A stretch of 64,000 bases of DNA from [Mycobacterium] crassicus (GTDB taxonomy: Bacteria > Actinomycetota > Actinomycetes > Mycobacteriales > Mycobacteriaceae): NCBI RefSeq assembly GCF_020181615.1, contig NZ_CP084029.1, forward strand, positions 2,582,617-2,646,616, in the 5' to 3' direction. Positions 53,930 to 64,000 of this stretch are shown in pieces. The position numbers and the translations under genes were made by a program. Position 1 is the first letter of the stretch, and the number at the start of each line of letters is the position of its first letter. The notes beneath the pieces were generated by a model. The model searched no databases and had not been told where the DNA came from. It was given only the letters and a program-made list of their open reading frames with translations.

Positions 53930-55421
53930 TTAGTCAGCTCCCCAACTGCCCGGCACCATCGGCTCCTTCGGCCCGCTTCCGAACGCACTACCGGTCAGGC
54001 GGGCCAGCCCGGTCGCGGCGACCTGCGTCTTGCGCGTGCTGCCGGAGAACCCCAACGGGCCGGCGCCCCGGTCGGCAGCCAGCACCGCCACGTCGTCCGG
54101 CACCTGCCAGTCCGGATCGACCCCCACGCCCATCTTCATGAACTCGTCGGCGTGCTCATGCTTGGCGGCACGGCGGCGGCGCTGCGCCCGCCTCTGCTCG
54201 CGAGTGGCTTCGCGGGCGGCTGCCGCCGCCGCGGCGCTGTCCGGCTCGGGTGCCTTGCGCGCCGCGCGGGCGGCCGCCGCCATTCCGGTGCCCGAACCGA
54301 TGCCGGGTCCGCCGATCAGGTACGGCGGAACGAATGTCGCCCCGGCCGCCGCCGGTGGGGCAGCAGCCGCCGGAGCGGGGCCGGCTGCCGCGCTCGCCGG
54401 TGCGGGCGGCGCCGGCGCCGACGCGGGGACCGATCCGGAGACGACCGTTGCGGGCGGGGCGGTCCCCAATGCCGGCAGCGCATGCGGGACGAGGCCGGCC
54501 GGCGGCGCAAGGATCGGCGCTTGCGGTGCGGCCAGTCCCCCCAGACCCGCCAGCCCGGCCAACGATCCGGCCGGCGCCAGCGCCGCTCCCAACGCCAGCG
54601 CCACCAGCTGCGGGGACTGGCCCAGCCAGGTGGCGATCTCGGCGATGTGGGTGGGCCAGTCGAAGATCGCGAGCTGAACCAGATATTGGAAGGCGGCACC
54701 CGGGTTGGTCAGCAGCTGGTTGCCGAAGTGCTGGAAATCCTGGCTGAACTCGAGCGCCCGCACCACCCAATAGATCAGGTCGCCCGGATTGGTGTACGAG
54801 TCGTAGGGGATGCCGTTGACGGTGCCCTCCGTCGGGTCCCAGACCACCCGCCCGCCGGTCAGCGAGCGCAACCACTGCGCGACGAGTTCGTCCCATTCGC
54901 TGGCCTCGCCGCCGTGCTCGTGATCGTGGTCGTGGCCGGGCGTCTCGACGATCTGCGGGGCGGGGCCGGTGTGCGGGGCCGAGGCCACCGCCGAACCCGC
55001 AACCCCCTCATAAGTCGCCATCGTCGTCGCCGCCTGCACCCACATCCACCAACACCGCATGCACCGCATGATTGGCCGCCAACTCCGGCAACGTCGGCAT
55101 CGCCGCCAACGCACTCACATACGCCCCGGCCGCCGTGTCGCACTGCGCTGCCGCCGTCACGCTGTCCGTGCCGGCCCGGGTCAGCCACGTCAGGTAGGGA
55201 GCATGGGCGGCCACATAGGATTCGGCGCTCGGCCCCTGCCACGCCCCGGCCTGCACGGCCCCCAGGATCGACATCAGCTCGTCAGCTGCGGCCGTGTACT
55301 CGGCGCCGAGCTTCGACCACGCCGCGGCGGACGCCAGCAGCGGGCCCGGGCCCCCTCCGGAGCTCAACAACGCCGAATGCACCTCCGGCGGCGACGCCAT
55401 CCAGGCGCCGGCCAGAGTCAC
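53930..55421 (-). pseudogene. PPE-PPW family gene broken by a 62-bp deletion
   Basis: The N-terminal frame begins at the GTG at 55421 with a normal PPE start ([15 protein letters not shown]) and runs to [10 protein letters not shown]. The rest of the protein, from [14 protein letters not shown] to the PPW end (GFSGS, PMVPGSW), continues in another frame to 53930. Compared with the intact neighbour, 62 bases are missing between 55047 and 55048, removing about 21 codons (including [10 protein letters not shown]) and shifting the frame. Without the deletion it would be a full-length PPE-PPW gene. An acidic His-rich segment (HDHDHEHGG) is unique to this copy. An assembly error is possible. Confidence 0.8.
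54957..55134 (-). repeat. PPE conversion tract, deleted copy
   Basis: 178 bases identical to two blocks of the intact PPE gene (53346-53436 and 53499-53585), joined here directly at 55047/55048 with the 62-bp stretch missing. Confidence 0.85.
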
Positions 55422-55750
55422 GGCAGACCCCGCAGGGGCATACCCGACGTGTTGAACATGATTTTCATTATCGACGATTCAATACCACCGCCGCCGTCAG
55501 CGCAAGCCTGTTCGCCCGCCATATCGGTGTGGCGCCCGACACAAGTCCACCGGCCCTGCCGGCAGCATCGCGGGTATGCCGATTCCGCAGCTCATCGTCG
55601 AGCCGGGGAGGTACCGGCCGACGCCGCGGTGCGCGAGGTGGCCGAGGAGAACGGTGTCTCCGCCGTCCCCGAAAGGCTGCGGATCGCCGCAGCGCTAAGC
55701 GAGGGTCGCGCAACCCGGTTGGAGTGGAACGACGGGTCCCAGAACCGGGC
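55422..55750. other. Intergenic region between broken PPE gene and ctaB
   Basis: About 330 bases with no certain gene. A plus-strand open frame at 55458-55754 (98 codons) has strong G/C third positions in its last half (AAVREVAEENG to the end) but not in its first half, so the region may hold the 3' remnant of a lost gene. Confidence 0.4.
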
Positions 55751-55754
55751 CTAG
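55458..55754 (+). pseudogene. Possible gene remnant
   Basis: From about 55615 the frame looks coding (regular G/C third position, charged alpha-helical sequence), while the N-terminal part is Pro/Ser-rich and unlike it. No ribosome-binding site and no recognised family. It ends four bases into the end of ctaB (convergent). Low certainty. Confidence 0.25.
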
Positions 55755-56674
55755 AACAGCGTCGGCAGGCCGATGGCCGAGTCCACCGCCAGCGCGCAGA
55801 ACACCACCGCCAGGTAGTTGTTCGACTGCAGGAACAGCTTCAGCGGCTTGACCGGCTCGCCGCGGCGTACCCCGGCATAGAGCTGGTGGGCCATGATCAG
55901 GAACCACGCGCCGGCCAGGGACGCCACCGCGGCGTACAACCATCCGGCGGCCGGCACCAGGGCCAGAGTCGCGATCACCGTCGCCCAGGTGTAGACCACG
56001 ATGCGGTGGGTGACCACACGCTCGCTGGCGACCACCGGCAGCATCGGCACCCCCGCGGCTGCGTAGTCGTCCTTGTAACGCATCGCCAGCGCCCAGGTGT
56101 GCGGCGGTGTCCAGAAGAAGATGACCAGGAACATCACCAGCGCCTGCCAGCCGACCGTGCCCGTCACCGCCGACCAGCCGATCACCACCGGCATGCAGCC
56201 GGCTGCCCCGCCCCACACCACGTTCTGCGAGGTGCGCCGCTTGAGCATCATCGAGTAGACCAGCACGTAGAACGCGATGGTGGCCATCGCCAGCAGGCCC
56301 GACATGAGGTTGGTGGTGCGCCACAGCCACAGGAACGAGATCGCGCCGAGCACCAGGCCGAAGATCAGTGCGTTGCGGGTCGGCACCGCATCGCGGGCCA
56401 GCGGCCGGCGCGCAGTGCGCTTCATCACTTTGTCGATGTCCGCGTCGACGACGCAGTTCAGTGCGTGGGCGCCGGCGGCGGCCAGCATTCCGCCGATCAG
56501 GGTGTTGAAGATCAGCAGCGGATTCACCGTGCCGCGATCGGCCAGCAGCATCGCCGGAATCGTTGTGACCAGCAGCAACTCGATGATTCGCGGTTTGGTC
56601 AACGACAGGTACGCCAACAACGTGGACCGCATTGCGCGTATTCGGCGCGGCGCGACGCGCTCGCGAATACTCAC
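55751..56674 (-). CDS. ctaB: Protoheme IX farnesyltransferase (heme O synthase)
   Basis: CtaB adds a farnesyl group to heme B. The 307-residue UbiA-type prenyltransferase has eight or nine membrane spans, the first motif [15 protein letters not shown] with two Asp for Mg-diphosphate, and a second acidic/[14 protein letters not shown] loop. The GTG at 56674 follows AAGGAG. It is divergent from tkt, as in M. tuberculosis (Rv1451/Rv1449c), where PE_PGRS27 lies between; none is here. Confidence 0.95.
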   Translation of the reverse strand: MSIRERVAPRRIRAMRSTLLAYLSLTKPRIIELLLVTTIPAMLLADRGTVNPLLIFNTLIGGMLAAAGAHALNCVVDADIDKVMKRTARRPLARDAVPTRNALIFGLVLGAISFLWLWRTTNLMSGLLAMATIAFYVLVYSMMLKRRTSQNVVWGGAAGCMPVVIGWSAVTGTVGWQALVMFLVIFFWTPPHTWALAMRYKDDYAAAGVPMLPVVASERVVTHRIVVYTWATVIATLALVPAAGWLYAAVASLAGAWFLIMAHQLYAGVRRGEPVKPLKLFLQSNNYLAVVFCALAVDSAIGLPTLF

Positions 56675-56710
56675 GTGATGACTCCTTGGATGACAGCAGC
56701 GACGTCCAGC

Positions 56711-56733
56711 GTCTACTACGGACGATGGTAGAC
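56711..56733 (-). promoter_or_regulatory. Dyad upstream of ctaB
   Basis: GTCTAC at 56711-56716 and GTAGAC at 56728-56733 are perfect 6-bp arms around an 11-nt centre, 37 bases upstream of the ctaB start. It includes CTACTACGG, also found in the ctaA upstream dyad. It may instead act on the divergent tkt. Confidence 0.4.
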
Positions 56734-56874
56734 CGCGCAGCCGGTCCGACCGAATCGCAGGGTCGATTCATGGGTAATCCACACCGCGACCCGTCCCGAA
56801 CGCACCGCGCGCCCCCACTAGGCTGACAGCCAACCCGACCTGTCTAAACATATCTCGAAGAGGACTTCACGTTC

Positions 56875-58965
56875 GTGACCACTGCTGCAGAGATCGCCAA
56901 CCTCACCCGCCCGCACCACCCCGGTGACTGGTCTGACATCGACACCGTCGCCGTCGACACCGCCCGGGTGCTGGCCGCCGATGCGGTCCAAAAGGTCGGC
57001 AACGGCCACCCCGGCACCGCGATGAGCCTCGCTCCCCTGGCGTACACGCTGTTCCAGCGGGTGATGCGCCACGACCCGTCCGACACCGCGTGGTTGGGCC
57101 GCGACCGCTTCGTACTCTCGCCCGGGCACTCGTGCCTGACGCTCTACATCCAGCTCTACCTGGGCGGCTTCGGCCTGGAGCTGGCCGACATCGAGGCGTT
57201 GCGCACCTGGGGGGCGAAGACCCCGGGGCACCCGGAATTCGGGCACACCAAGGGCGTGGAGATCACCACCGGCCCGCTGGGGCAGGGCCTGGCCTCCTCG
57301 GTCGGGATGGCGATGGCCGCCCGCTACGAGCGCGGCCTGTTCGACCCCGACGCCGCCCCCGGCACCAGCCCGTTCGACCACTACATCTACGTGATCGCCT
57401 CCGACGGCGACATCGAGGAGGGCGTGACCAGCGAGGCCTCGTCGCTGGCAGCCGTACAGCAGCTCGGCAACCTGATCGTGTTCTACGACCACAACAAGAT
57501 CTCGATCGAGGACGACACCGCGATCGCACTGTGCGAGGACACCGCGGCCCGCTACCGGTCCTACGGCTGGCACGTCCAGGAGATCGAGGGCGGAGAGAAC
57601 ATCACCGCCATCGAAGACGCGATCGCCAAGGCCAAGGCCGTCACCGACCAGCCGTCATTCATCTCGGTGCGCACGATCATCGGTTACCCGGCCCCGACCA
57701 AGATGAACACCGGTGGGATCCACGGCTCGGCGCTGGGCGCCGACGAGGTGGCGGCCACCAAGTCCGCGCTCGGATTCGACCCGGACAAGAGCTTCGAGGT
57801 CCGCGAGGACGTCATCACCCACACCCGGTCGTTGGTGGCCCGCGGCAAGGAGGCCCGCGAGGCCTGGCAGGCCGACTACGAGGCCTGGGCCGCCCGCGAG
57901 CCAGAGCGCAAGACGCTGCTGGACCGGCTGCTGGCCGGTGAACTGCCGGACGGCTGGGACGCCGACCTGCCGTACTGGGAGCCCGGCTCCAAAGACGTCG
58001 CCACCCGCGCCGCCTCCGGCAAGGTGCTCTCCGCCGTGGGCCCGAAGCTTCCCGAACTGTGGGGCGGTTCAGCGGACCTGGCCGGCAGCAACAACACCAC
58101 GATGGACGGCGTCGACTCGTTCGGGCCGGCATCGATCTCGACCGGCGAGTACACCGCGAACCCGTACGGCCGCACGCTGCACTTCGGCATCCGCGAACAC
58201 GCTATGGGCGCGATCCTGTCCGGCATCGTGCTGCACGGGCCCACCCGCGCCTACGGGGGGACGTTCCTGCAGTTCTCCGACTACATGCGGCCGGCGGTCC
58301 GGTTGGCGGCGCTGATGGACATCGACCCGATCTACGTGTGGACCCACGACTCGATCGGCCTGGGCGAGGACGGCCCGACCCATCAGCCCATCGAGCACCT
58401 GGCCGCGCTGCGGGCGATCCCGCGGCTGTCGGTGGTGCGTCCGGCGGACGCCAACGAGACCGCCTACGCCTGGCGCACCGTGCTGGCTCGCGGCGCCGAC
58501 AGCGGCCCGGTCGGTCTGATCCTGACCCGGCAGAACCTGCCGGTGCTGGCCGGTACCGACGCCGACGGTGTGGCCCGCGGCGCCTACGTGCTCAGCGACG
58601 CCGCCGGCGGTGACCCCGACGTGGTGCTGATCGCCACCGGCTCCGAGGTTCAGCTGGCCCTGGCAGCACAGAAGCTGTTGGCGGACAAGGACATCAAAGC
58701 CCGAGTGGTGTCGATGCCCTGCATGGAATGGTTCGAGGCGCAGCCGGTCGAGTACCGCGATGCGGTGCTGCCGCCGACCGTATCGGCCCGGGTCGCCGTC
58801 GAAGCCGGCATCGCCCAGTGCTGGCATAAGCTGGTGGGTGACACCGGGCAGATCGTTTCGATCGAGCATTTCGGGGCATCCGCGGACTACAAGACGCTGT
58901 TCCGGGAATTCGGGTTCACCCCCGAGGCCGTTGTCGCGGCCGCGGAACGCACGTTGGACAACTGA
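56875..58965 (+). CDS. tkt: Transketolase
   Basis: This TPP enzyme moves two-carbon units in the non-oxidative pentose phosphate pathway. The 696-residue protein has the TPP motif [19 protein letters not shown] ending [23 protein letters not shown] near the N-terminus, and the pyrimidine domain with [13 protein letters not shown]. The GTG at 56875 has GAAGAGGA upstream. It is the first gene of tkt-tal-zwf-opcA-pgl. Confidence 0.98.
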   Translation: MTTAAEIANLTRPHHPGDWSDIDTVAVDTARVLAADAVQKVGNGHPGTAMSLAPLAYTLFQRVMRHDPSDTAWLGRDRFVLSPGHSCLTLYIQLYLGGFGLELADIEALRTWGAKTPGHPEFGHTKGVEITTGPLGQGLASSVGMAMAARYERGLFDPDAAPGTSPFDHYIYVIASDGDIEEGVTSEASSLAAVQQLGNLIVFYDHNKISIEDDTAIALCEDTAARYRSYGWHVQEIEGGENITAIEDAIAKAKAVTDQPSFISVRTIIGYPAPTKMNTGGIHGSALGADEVAATKSALGFDPDKSFEVREDVITHTRSLVARGKEAREAWQADYEAWAAREPERKTLLDRLLAGELPDGWDADLPYWEPGSKDVATRAASGKVLSAVGPKLPELWGGSADLAGSNNTTMDGVDSFGPASISTGEYTANPYGRTLHFGIREHAMGAILSGIVLHGPTRAYGGTFLQFSDYMRPAVRLAALMDIDPIYVWTHDSIGLGEDGPTHQPIEHLAALRAIPRLSVVRPADANETAYAWRTVLARGADSGPVGLILTRQNLPVLAGTDADGVARGAYVLSDAAGGDPDVVLIATGSEVQLALAAQKLLADKDIKARVVSMPCMEWFEAQPVEYRDAVLPPTVSARVAVEAGIAQCWHKLVGDTGQIVSIEHFGASADYKTLFREFGFTPEAVVAAAERTLDN

Positions 58966-58994
58966 CGAGCCGACTTCAGCGAGGAGAAGGACCC

Positions 58995-60119
58995 ATGACG
59001 TCAACGACTCAGAACCCCAATCTCGCCGCGCTCAGCGCGGCCGGTGTCTCGGTGTGGCTGGACGACCTGTCCCGCGACCGGTTGACCTCGGGCAACCTCA
59101 AGGAGCTCACCGAGACCCGCAGCGTCGTCGGCGTGACGACGAACCCGACCATCTTCGGCAACGCACTGCAGCACGGCCACGCCTACGACGACCAGCTCGG
59201 CGAGCTGGTGGCACGCGGCGCCGATGTGGAAGCCGTCATCCGCACCGCGACCACCGACGACGTCCGCAACGCGTGCGACGTGCTGCGGTCGGCCTGGGAT
59301 GCCTCTGACGGCATCGACGGCCGGGTCTCGATCGAGGTCGACCCGCGCCTGGCGCACGACACCGACAAGACCATCCTGCAGGCCATCGAACTGTGGAAGA
59401 TCGTCGACCGGCCGAACCTGTTCATCAAGATTCCGGCCACCAAGGCGGGCCTTCCGGCGATCACCGCCGTGCTGGCCGAAGGGATTTCGGTCAACGTCAC
59501 GCTGATCTTCTCCGTCGAGCGGCACCGCGAGGTGATGGACGCCTACCTGGCCGGCCTGGAAGCCGCCAAGTCCGGCGGCCACGACCTGTCGAAGCTGCAC
59601 TCGGTGGCGTCGTTCTTCGTCTCCCGCGTCGACACCGAGATCGACGACCGGCTCGAGAAGATCGGCTCCGAGGCCGCCCTGGCCCTGCGCGGCAAGGCCG
59701 GCGTGGCCAACGCCCGGCTGGCCTACGCCGCCTACGAGGAGGTCTTCGGCGGTGAGCGGTACGCCGCACTGGCCGCCGACGGCGCCCGGGTGCAGCGGCC
59801 GCTGTGGGCGTCGACCGGGGTCAAGAACCCGGACTACCCCGACACCCTCTACGTCACCGAGCTGGTGGGACCGCACACCGTCAACACCCTGCCGGAGAAG
59901 ACGATTGAAGCGGTCGCCGATCACGGTGAGATCCGCGGCGACACCATCAGCGGCACCGGTCCGGCCGCGCAGCAGATCTTCGATCAGCTCTCCGCGGTGG
60001 GCATCGATGTCCCCGATGTGTTCGAAGTCCTCGAGACCGAGGGTGTCGCGAAGTTCGAGGCCTCCTGGAACGAACTTCTCGAAGCCACCCAGACCCGTCT
60101 AGACGCAGCCTCCAAGTGA
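58995..60119 (+). CDS. tal: Transaldolase
   Basis: This class I aldolase moves a dihydroxyacetone unit in the pentose phosphate pathway. The 374-residue protein has the Schiff-base Lys in [12 protein letters not shown] and the early signature [10 protein letters not shown]. It is of the long actinobacterial type. Its TGA overlaps the zwf GTG (GTGA). Confidence 0.97.
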   Translation: MTSTTQNPNLAALSAAGVSVWLDDLSRDRLTSGNLKELTETRSVVGVTTNPTIFGNALQHGHAYDDQLGELVARGADVEAVIRTATTDDVRNACDVLRSAWDASDGIDGRVSIEVDPRLAHDTDKTILQAIELWKIVDRPNLFIKIPATKAGLPAITAVLAEGISVNVTLIFSVERHREVMDAYLAGLEAAKSGGHDLSKLHSVASFFVSRVDTEIDDRLEKIGSEAALALRGKAGVANARLAYAAYEEVFGGERYAALAADGARVQRPLWASTGVKNPDYPDTLYVTELVGPHTVNTLPEKTIEAVADHGEIRGDTISGTGPAAQQIFDQLSAVGIDVPDVFEVLETEGVAKFEASWNELLEATQTRLDAASK

Positions 60120-61669
60120 GCGGTTCAGCCACCCGTGCAGGCGCTGCGCCGTGGCTGAACCCGTTGCGGGACAAACGCGATAAGCGCCTGCCCCGCATCG
60201 CCGGTCCGTGCGGGGTGGTGATCTTCGGGGTCACCGGTGACCTCGCACGGCGCAAGTTGATGCCGGCGATCTACGACCTGGCCAACCGGGGGCTGCTGCC
60301 GCCCACCTTCGCCCTGGTCGGGTTCGCCCGTCGCGACTGGGCCGACGAGGACTTCGCCGAGGTGGTCTATCAGGCCGTCAGGCAGCACGCCCGAACCCCG
60401 TTCCGCCAGGCGGTGTGGGACCGGCTGGCGGCCGGATTTCGCTTCGTGACCGGCACGTTCGACGACGACGCGGCGTTCGCCCAGCTGGCCGAAACACTCA
60501 AGCAGCTCGACGCCGAACGAGGGACCGGCGGCAATCACGCCTTCTACCTGTCGATTCCGCCGGATGCGTTCCCGGTGGTGTGCGAGAAGCTGCACTCGTC
60601 CGGGTTGGCCCGCCCGCAGCAGGGGCGGTGGAGCCGGGTGGTGATCGAGAAGCCGTTCGGCCACGACCTGGCCAGTGCCCGGGAGCTGAACAGCGTGGTC
60701 AACAGCGTCTTTCCCGAGGAGTCGGTGTTCCGGATCGACCACTACCTGGGCAAGGAGACGGTGCAGAACATCCTGGCGCTGCGCTTCGCCAACCAGCTGT
60801 TCGACCCGATCTGGAACGCCCACTACGTCGACCACGTGCAGATCACCATGGCCGAGGACATCGGCCTGGGCGGCCGGGCGGGCTACTACGACGGCATCGG
60901 CGCCGCCCGCGACGTGATCCAGAACCATCTGCTGCAGTTGCTGGCCCTGACCGCGATGGAGGAGCCGGTCAGCTTCTCCCCCGCCGAGTTGCAGACCGAG
61001 AAGATCAAGGTGCTCTCCGCCACCCGTCTGGCGCAGCCCCTGGACCAGACCACTTCACGCGGCCAGTACGCCGCAGGCTGGCAGGGCAGCGAGCACGTCG
61101 TCGGGCTGCTCGAGGAGGAGGGCTTCGCGCACGACTCGCGAACCGAGACGTATGCGGCCATCACGTTGGAGGTCGACACGCGGCGTTGGGCCGGTGTGCC
61201 GTTCTACCTGCGCAGCGGTAAGCGGCTGGGGCGGCGGGTCACCGAGATCGCGCTGGTGTTCAAACGGGCCCCGCACCTACCGTTCGATGCCACCATGACC
61301 GACGAGCTCGGCAAGAACGCCTTGGTGATCCGGGTGCAGCCCGACGAGGGGATAACGCTGCGGTTCGGATCCAAGGTGCCGGGCCACCTGATGGAGGTTC
61401 GTGACGTCAACATGGACTTCTCCTATGGCTCGGCGTTCTCCGAGGACTCGCCGGAGGCCTACGAGCGTCTGATCCTGGATGTGCTGCTGGGCGAGCCGTC
61501 ACTGTTCCCGGTCAACGCCGAAGTCGAATTATCCTGGGAGATACTCGATCCGGTGCTCGACAATTGGGCAGAGCACGGCAAACCCGAACCGTATGCGGCT
61601 GGAAGTTGGGGGCCGCGTTCGTCGTTCGAGATGCTGGAGCGCTCGGGCCGGGAATGGCGGCGTCCATGA
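60116..61669 (+). CDS. zwf2: Glucose-6-phosphate 1-dehydrogenase
   Basis: This enzyme oxidises glucose-6-phosphate to 6-phosphogluconolactone with reduction of NADP or, in some species, F420-independent NAD. The 517-residue protein has the cofactor motif [11 protein letters not shown] and the active site [13 protein letters not shown] with catalytic His region. It matches M. tuberculosis zwf2 (Rv1447c). GTG and ATGA overlaps on both sides show co-translation with tal and opcA. Confidence 0.97.
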   Translation: MSGSATRAGAAPWLNPLRDKRDKRLPRIAGPCGVVIFGVTGDLARRKLMPAIYDLANRGLLPPTFALVGFARRDWADEDFAEVVYQAVRQHARTPFRQAVWDRLAAGFRFVTGTFDDDAAFAQLAETLKQLDAERGTGGNHAFYLSIPPDAFPVVCEKLHSSGLARPQQGRWSRVVIEKPFGHDLASARELNSVVNSVFPEESVFRIDHYLGKETVQNILALRFANQLFDPIWNAHYVDHVQITMAEDIGLGGRAGYYDGIGAARDVIQNHLLQLLALTAMEEPVSFSPAELQTEKIKVLSATRLAQPLDQTTSRGQYAAGWQGSEHVVGLLEEEGFAHDSRTETYAAITLEVDTRRWAGVPFYLRSGKRLGRRVTEIALVFKRAPHLPFDATMTDELGKNALVIRVQPDEGITLRFGSKVPGHLMEVRDVNMDFSYGSAFSEDSPEAYERLILDVLLGEPSLFPVNAEVELSWEILDPVLDNWAEHGKPEPYAAGSWGPRSSFEMLERSGREWRRP

Positions 61670-62577
61670 TTGTCGAGCTGCCCGACACCTCCACCACGGC
61701 CATCAACAAGGAGCTCAACCAGCTGCGTGAGCAGGTCGGCGCGGCGACCACCGGGCGGGTCCTGAGCCTGATCATCGCCGTCAAGTCCGACGCACTGCTC
61801 GACGAATCCATCGCCGCGGCCAACATCGCCAGCCAGGAGCATCCCAGCCGGGTCATCGTGGTGCTGACGGGCGAGGCCGATGACACACCGGGACGCCTGG
61901 ACGCACAGTTGCGGATGTTCGGCGACGCCGGCGCCGGCGAGGTGGTGGTGCTGAGGCTGTGTGGCGCATTGGCCGCGCACGCCGACGCGGTCGTGGTGCC
62001 GTTCCTGTTGCCCGACATTCCGGTGGTGGCCTGGTGGCCCGAGGCGGCACCGGCGTCGCCGGCCGATGATCCGTTGGGCGCGCTGGCGGTGCGCCGAATC
62101 ACCGACGCCACCAACAGTCCCGACCCGCTGTCGGCGATCCGGAGCCGCCTCGACGGCTACCGCGCCGGCGACACCGACCTGTCCTGGAGCCGGATCACCT
62201 ACTGGCGGGCGCTGCTGGCCTCCGCGCTGGATCAGCCGCCCTACGAGCCGATCAACTCGGCGCTGGTGTCCGGGCTGTCGACCGAACCGGCACTGGACAT
62301 CCTGGCCGGCTGGCTGGCCAGCCGCATCGACGGACCGGTGCGCCGCGCCGTCGGTGAGCTGAAGATCGAGTTGGCGCGCGACAGCGAGACCGTGACCCTG
62401 AGCCGACCCCAGGACGGTGTGATCGCCACCTTGAGCCGCACCGGCAGACCCGATGCGCTGCTCCCGCTGCCGCGCCGCGACACGGCCGAGTGTCTGGCCG
62501 AGGATCTGCGCAGGCTGGACCAAGACGTCATCTACGGCGCCGCGCTGCGCGGTATCGAAAGAGTGGAGTACCAGTGA
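61666..62577 (+). CDS. opcA: Glucose-6-phosphate dehydrogenase assembly protein OpcA
   Basis: The 303-residue protein, the same length as in M. tuberculosis, binds and activates glucose-6-phosphate dehydrogenase. Family segments include [18 protein letters not shown] and [20 protein letters not shown]. The ATG at 61666 overlaps the zwf stop; the end overlaps pgl. It has no catalytic motif of its own. Confidence 0.95.
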   Translation: MIVELPDTSTTAINKELNQLREQVGAATTGRVLSLIIAVKSDALLDESIAAANIASQEHPSRVIVVLTGEADDTPGRLDAQLRMFGDAGAGEVVVLRLCGALAAHADAVVVPFLLPDIPVVAWWPEAAPASPADDPLGALAVRRITDATNSPDPLSAIRSRLDGYRAGDTDLSWSRITYWRALLASALDQPPYEPINSALVSGLSTEPALDILAGWLASRIDGPVRRAVGELKIELARDSETVTLSRPQDGVIATLSRTGRPDALLPLPRRDTAECLAEDLRRLDQDVIYGAALRGIERVEYQ

Positions 62578-63335
62578 CACCTACGACAACCGTCGTGCAG
62601 ACCTACGCCGACTCGCAGGAATTGGTGCTCGCCGCGGGCGATCTACTCGCCGACGCGATCGAGTCGGCCATCGCCGCGCGCGGCCGGGCGCTGATCGTGC
62701 TGACCGGCGGCGGCAACGGTATTGCGCTGCTGCACCGCCTCGGCGAGCATGCGGGGCGGATCGATTGGGGGTGCGTGCACCTGTTCTTCGGCGACGACCG
62801 GTTCGTCCCCGAAACCGACGCCGACCGCAACGCCAAGCAGGCCCGCGAAGCACTGCTGGGGCGCATCGACGTCCCGGCCGCCAATGTGCATGCCATGCCG
62901 GCCAGTGACGGCGAGTTCGGCGACGACCTCGACGCCGCCGCGCAGGCCTACCAGGAAGTGCTGGCCGCCAACGCCGAACCCGGCCAGCCCGCACCGGATT
63001 TCGATGTGCACCTGTTGGGGATGGGCGCCGAGGGCCACATCAACTCGCTGTTTCCCGACACGGACGCGGTACGCGAGACGACCCGCCTGGTGGTCGGGGT
63101 GCCGGATTCGCCCAAGCCGCCGCCGCGGCGTATCACGCTGACACTGCCGGCCGTTCGACGCTCCCGCCAGGTGTGGTTGGTGGTCGCGGGAGAGGCGAAA
63201 GCCGAGGCGGTGGCCGCCGCGATCGGCGGCGCCGATCCGGTGGCGGTGCCGGCCGCCGGCGCGGTCGGCCGGGAACAGACGGTGTGGCTGCTCGACACCG
63301 CTGCGGCCTCCGCGCTGCCCGGGCAATCCGGCTAG
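62574..63335 (+). CDS. pgl: 6-phosphogluconolactonase
   Basis: This enzyme hydrolyses 6-phosphogluconolactone in the second step of the oxidative branch. The 253-residue protein has [14 protein letters not shown] for phosphate binding, [18 protein letters not shown] and [16 protein letters not shown]. It corresponds to M. tuberculosis devB (Rv1445c). The GTG at 62574 overlaps the opcA TGA. Confidence 0.96.
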   Translation: MTPTTTVVQTYADSQELVLAAGDLLADAIESAIAARGRALIVLTGGGNGIALLHRLGEHAGRIDWGCVHLFFGDDRFVPETDADRNAKQAREALLGRIDVPAANVHAMPASDGEFGDDLDAAAQAYQEVLAANAEPGQPAPDFDVHLLGMGAEGHINSLFPDTDAVRETTRLVVGVPDSPKPPPRRITLTLPAVRRSRQVWLVVAGEAKAEAVAAAIGGADPVAVPAAGAVGREQTVWLLDTAAASALPGQSG

Positions 63336-63367
63336 GCACTCCCGGCGTGCCGGCCGCACCGTCGCGT

Positions 63368-63373
63368 CATAAT
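63368..63373 (+). promoter_or_regulatory. Candidate -10 box of the coiled-coil gene (leaderless)
   Basis: CATAAT lies 7 nt before the ATG at 63381. Confidence 0.45.
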
Positions 63374-63380
63374 GAACGCC

Positions 63381-63770
63381 ATGGCAGACAGAAGCTCGGG
63401 CACCGGCACGGAACGTAAGCGGCTCAAGACACTCGCTCAAGCGGCGCTGAACGCCGACGTGACGGTCGGGCAGCTCGAAGACGTGCTGGGCGGGCTGGGC
63501 AACACGATGGGTGAGCTGAACAATTCCCTGGCCGGGCTCAACGCCACCGTGGAGCGCCTGGGCAACGGACTGGATCATCTGGAGGAGACGATGGCCAGCC
63601 TGGACGATTTGGCCCGCCGACTGGTTGCGCTGATCGAACCGGTGGAGACCATCGTCAGCCGGATCGACTACATCGTGGAGGTCGGCGAGACCGCGATGTC
63701 GCCGCTGGCCGCCACCGAGAACGCGGTACGGGGCATGTTCAACGCCATGCGCAATCGGGTGGTGCGGTAA
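63381..63770 (+). CDS. Small coiled-coil protein (Rv1444c-like)
   Basis: The 129-residue protein is almost all helical, with a heptad-like run of Leu (LEDVLGGLGNTMGELNNSL to LDDLARRLVALIEPVETI), so it probably oligomerises. It resembles M. tuberculosis Rv1444c and follows pgl. The ATG at 63381 is chosen from the -10 box at 7 nt; an ATG 9 bases upstream is also open. No function is known. Some relatives resemble phasin-like or apolipoprotein-like helical proteins. Confidence 0.75.
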   Translation: MADRSSGTGTERKRLKTLAQAALNADVTVGQLEDVLGGLGNTMGELNNSLAGLNATVERLGNGLDHLEETMASLDDLARRLVALIEPVETIVSRIDYIVEVGETAMSPLAATENAVRGMFNAMRNRVVR

Positions 63771-63772
63771 CC

Positions 63773-63793
63773 CCGGCCGACGCCGTCGGCCGG
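63773..63793. terminator. Perfect hairpin between convergent genes
   Basis: CCGGCCGAC at 63773-63781 pairs with GTCGGCCGG at 63785-63793 around a 3-nt loop, between the coiled-coil gene and secG. It probably serves both strands. Confidence 0.75.
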
Positions 63794-63794
63794 C

Positions 63795-64000
63795 TCAGGC
63801 GTATTTGATCAGCAGGCCGACCGCGATGATCGAGGTCAGCCAGATGGCAATGACGAAGTAGGTCAGTCGGTCCAGGTTCTTCTCGACCACAGTCGAGCCG
63901 GAGAGGCTGGACTGCACACCGCCGCCGAACAGGGTCGACAGGCCGCCACCCTTGGCGCGGTGCAGCAGCACCAGCAGGATCACCAGCAGGCTGGTGATCA
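63795..64000 (-). CDS. secG: SecG translocase subunit, C-terminal part
   Basis: SecG is the small third component of the SecYEG channel. The visible C-terminal ~67 residues begin in the first helix (ITSLLVILLVLLHRAKGGG) and have the SecG motif LSTLFGGG followed by SSLSGSTVVEKNLDRLT and a second helix. The gene is cut by the right window edge. In M. tuberculosis secG (Rv1440) lies a few genes further; here it directly follows the Rv1444c-like gene. Confidence 0.92.
   Translation of the reverse strand, partial: ITSLLVILLVLLHRAKGGGLSTLFGGGVQSSLSGSTVVEKNLDRLTYFVIAIWLTSIIAVGLLIKYA

Overview
The window is high-GC actinobacterial DNA, and its gene content and order identify it as a Mycobacterium. 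From about 3.2 kb to the right end, gene order matches the M. tuberculosis segment Rv1497 down to Rv1440. The conserved blocks are lipL-meaB-mutB-mutA, nfeD/SPFH, hemH-inhA-mabA, moxR1-DUF58-VWA, ripA-ripB, acn-acnR, the suf operon, mptB with an ABC exporter, ctaA, qor, ctaB, the pentose-phosphate operon and secG. It is not M. tuberculosis: SufB has no intein, mazEF4 is absent between mutB and meaB, and several loci are replaced by other genes. A non-tuberculous mycobacterium is clear; the species cannot be fixed from sequence reading alone.

Layout. (1) 1-3.2 kb: start of a modular polyketide synthase, a fatty acyl-AMP ligase and a type II thioesterase, all on the minus strand; this is the left edge of a polyketide-lipid locus. 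(2) 3.2-9.8 kb: lipL, then mutA-mutB-meaB (methylmalonyl-CoA mutase and its GTPase chaperone). (3) 9.9-16.1 kb: membrane proteins (TVP38, LemA with DUF2207, an aquaporin-like channel, DoxX-like, SPFH with NfeD). (4) 16.1-25.9 kb: ferrochelatase, the isoniazid-target operon mabA-inhA, a moxR1-DUF58-VWA module and the ripA-ripB cell-wall hydrolases. (5) 26-32.7 kb: aconitase with its TetR repressor, a small HTH protein, an ABC-F protein, echA12 and a thioredoxin. (6) 32.8-39.6 kb: accessory region (secreted DUF5666 protein, thioesterase, Tat/lipoprotein amidohydrolase, a secreted PGRS-cellulase hybrid, and a zinc-ribbon MBL hydrolase at the end of the suf operon). (7) 39.6-46 kb: sufR-sufB-sufD-sufC-sufS-sufU-sufT. 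(8) 46.1-56.7 kb: mptB with an ABC exporter, ctaA, an ATP-grasp-like protein, qor, two tandem PPE genes (one broken) and ctaB. (9) 56.9-64 kb: tkt-tal-zwf-opcA-pgl, a small coiled-coil protein and secG (cut by the window end).

The most informative regulatory finding is at acn. A perfect match to the AcnR operator pattern lies between a candidate -10 box and an IdeR-like iron box, and an AcnR-type TetR gene sits directly downstream of acn. Many genes (tesA, lipL, nfeD, TVP38, mabA, DUF6676-like, echA12, mptB, ctaA, a PPE gene, the coiled-coil gene) have a TANNNT or close -10 box 6-8 nt before the start codon and no Shine-Dalgarno sequence, the signature of leaderless mRNAs; this was used to choose starts. 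The tandem PPE genes share a 178-bp identical tract interrupted by a frameshifting 62-bp deletion in one copy.

No rRNA, tRNA, insertion sequence or CRISPR array was seen.
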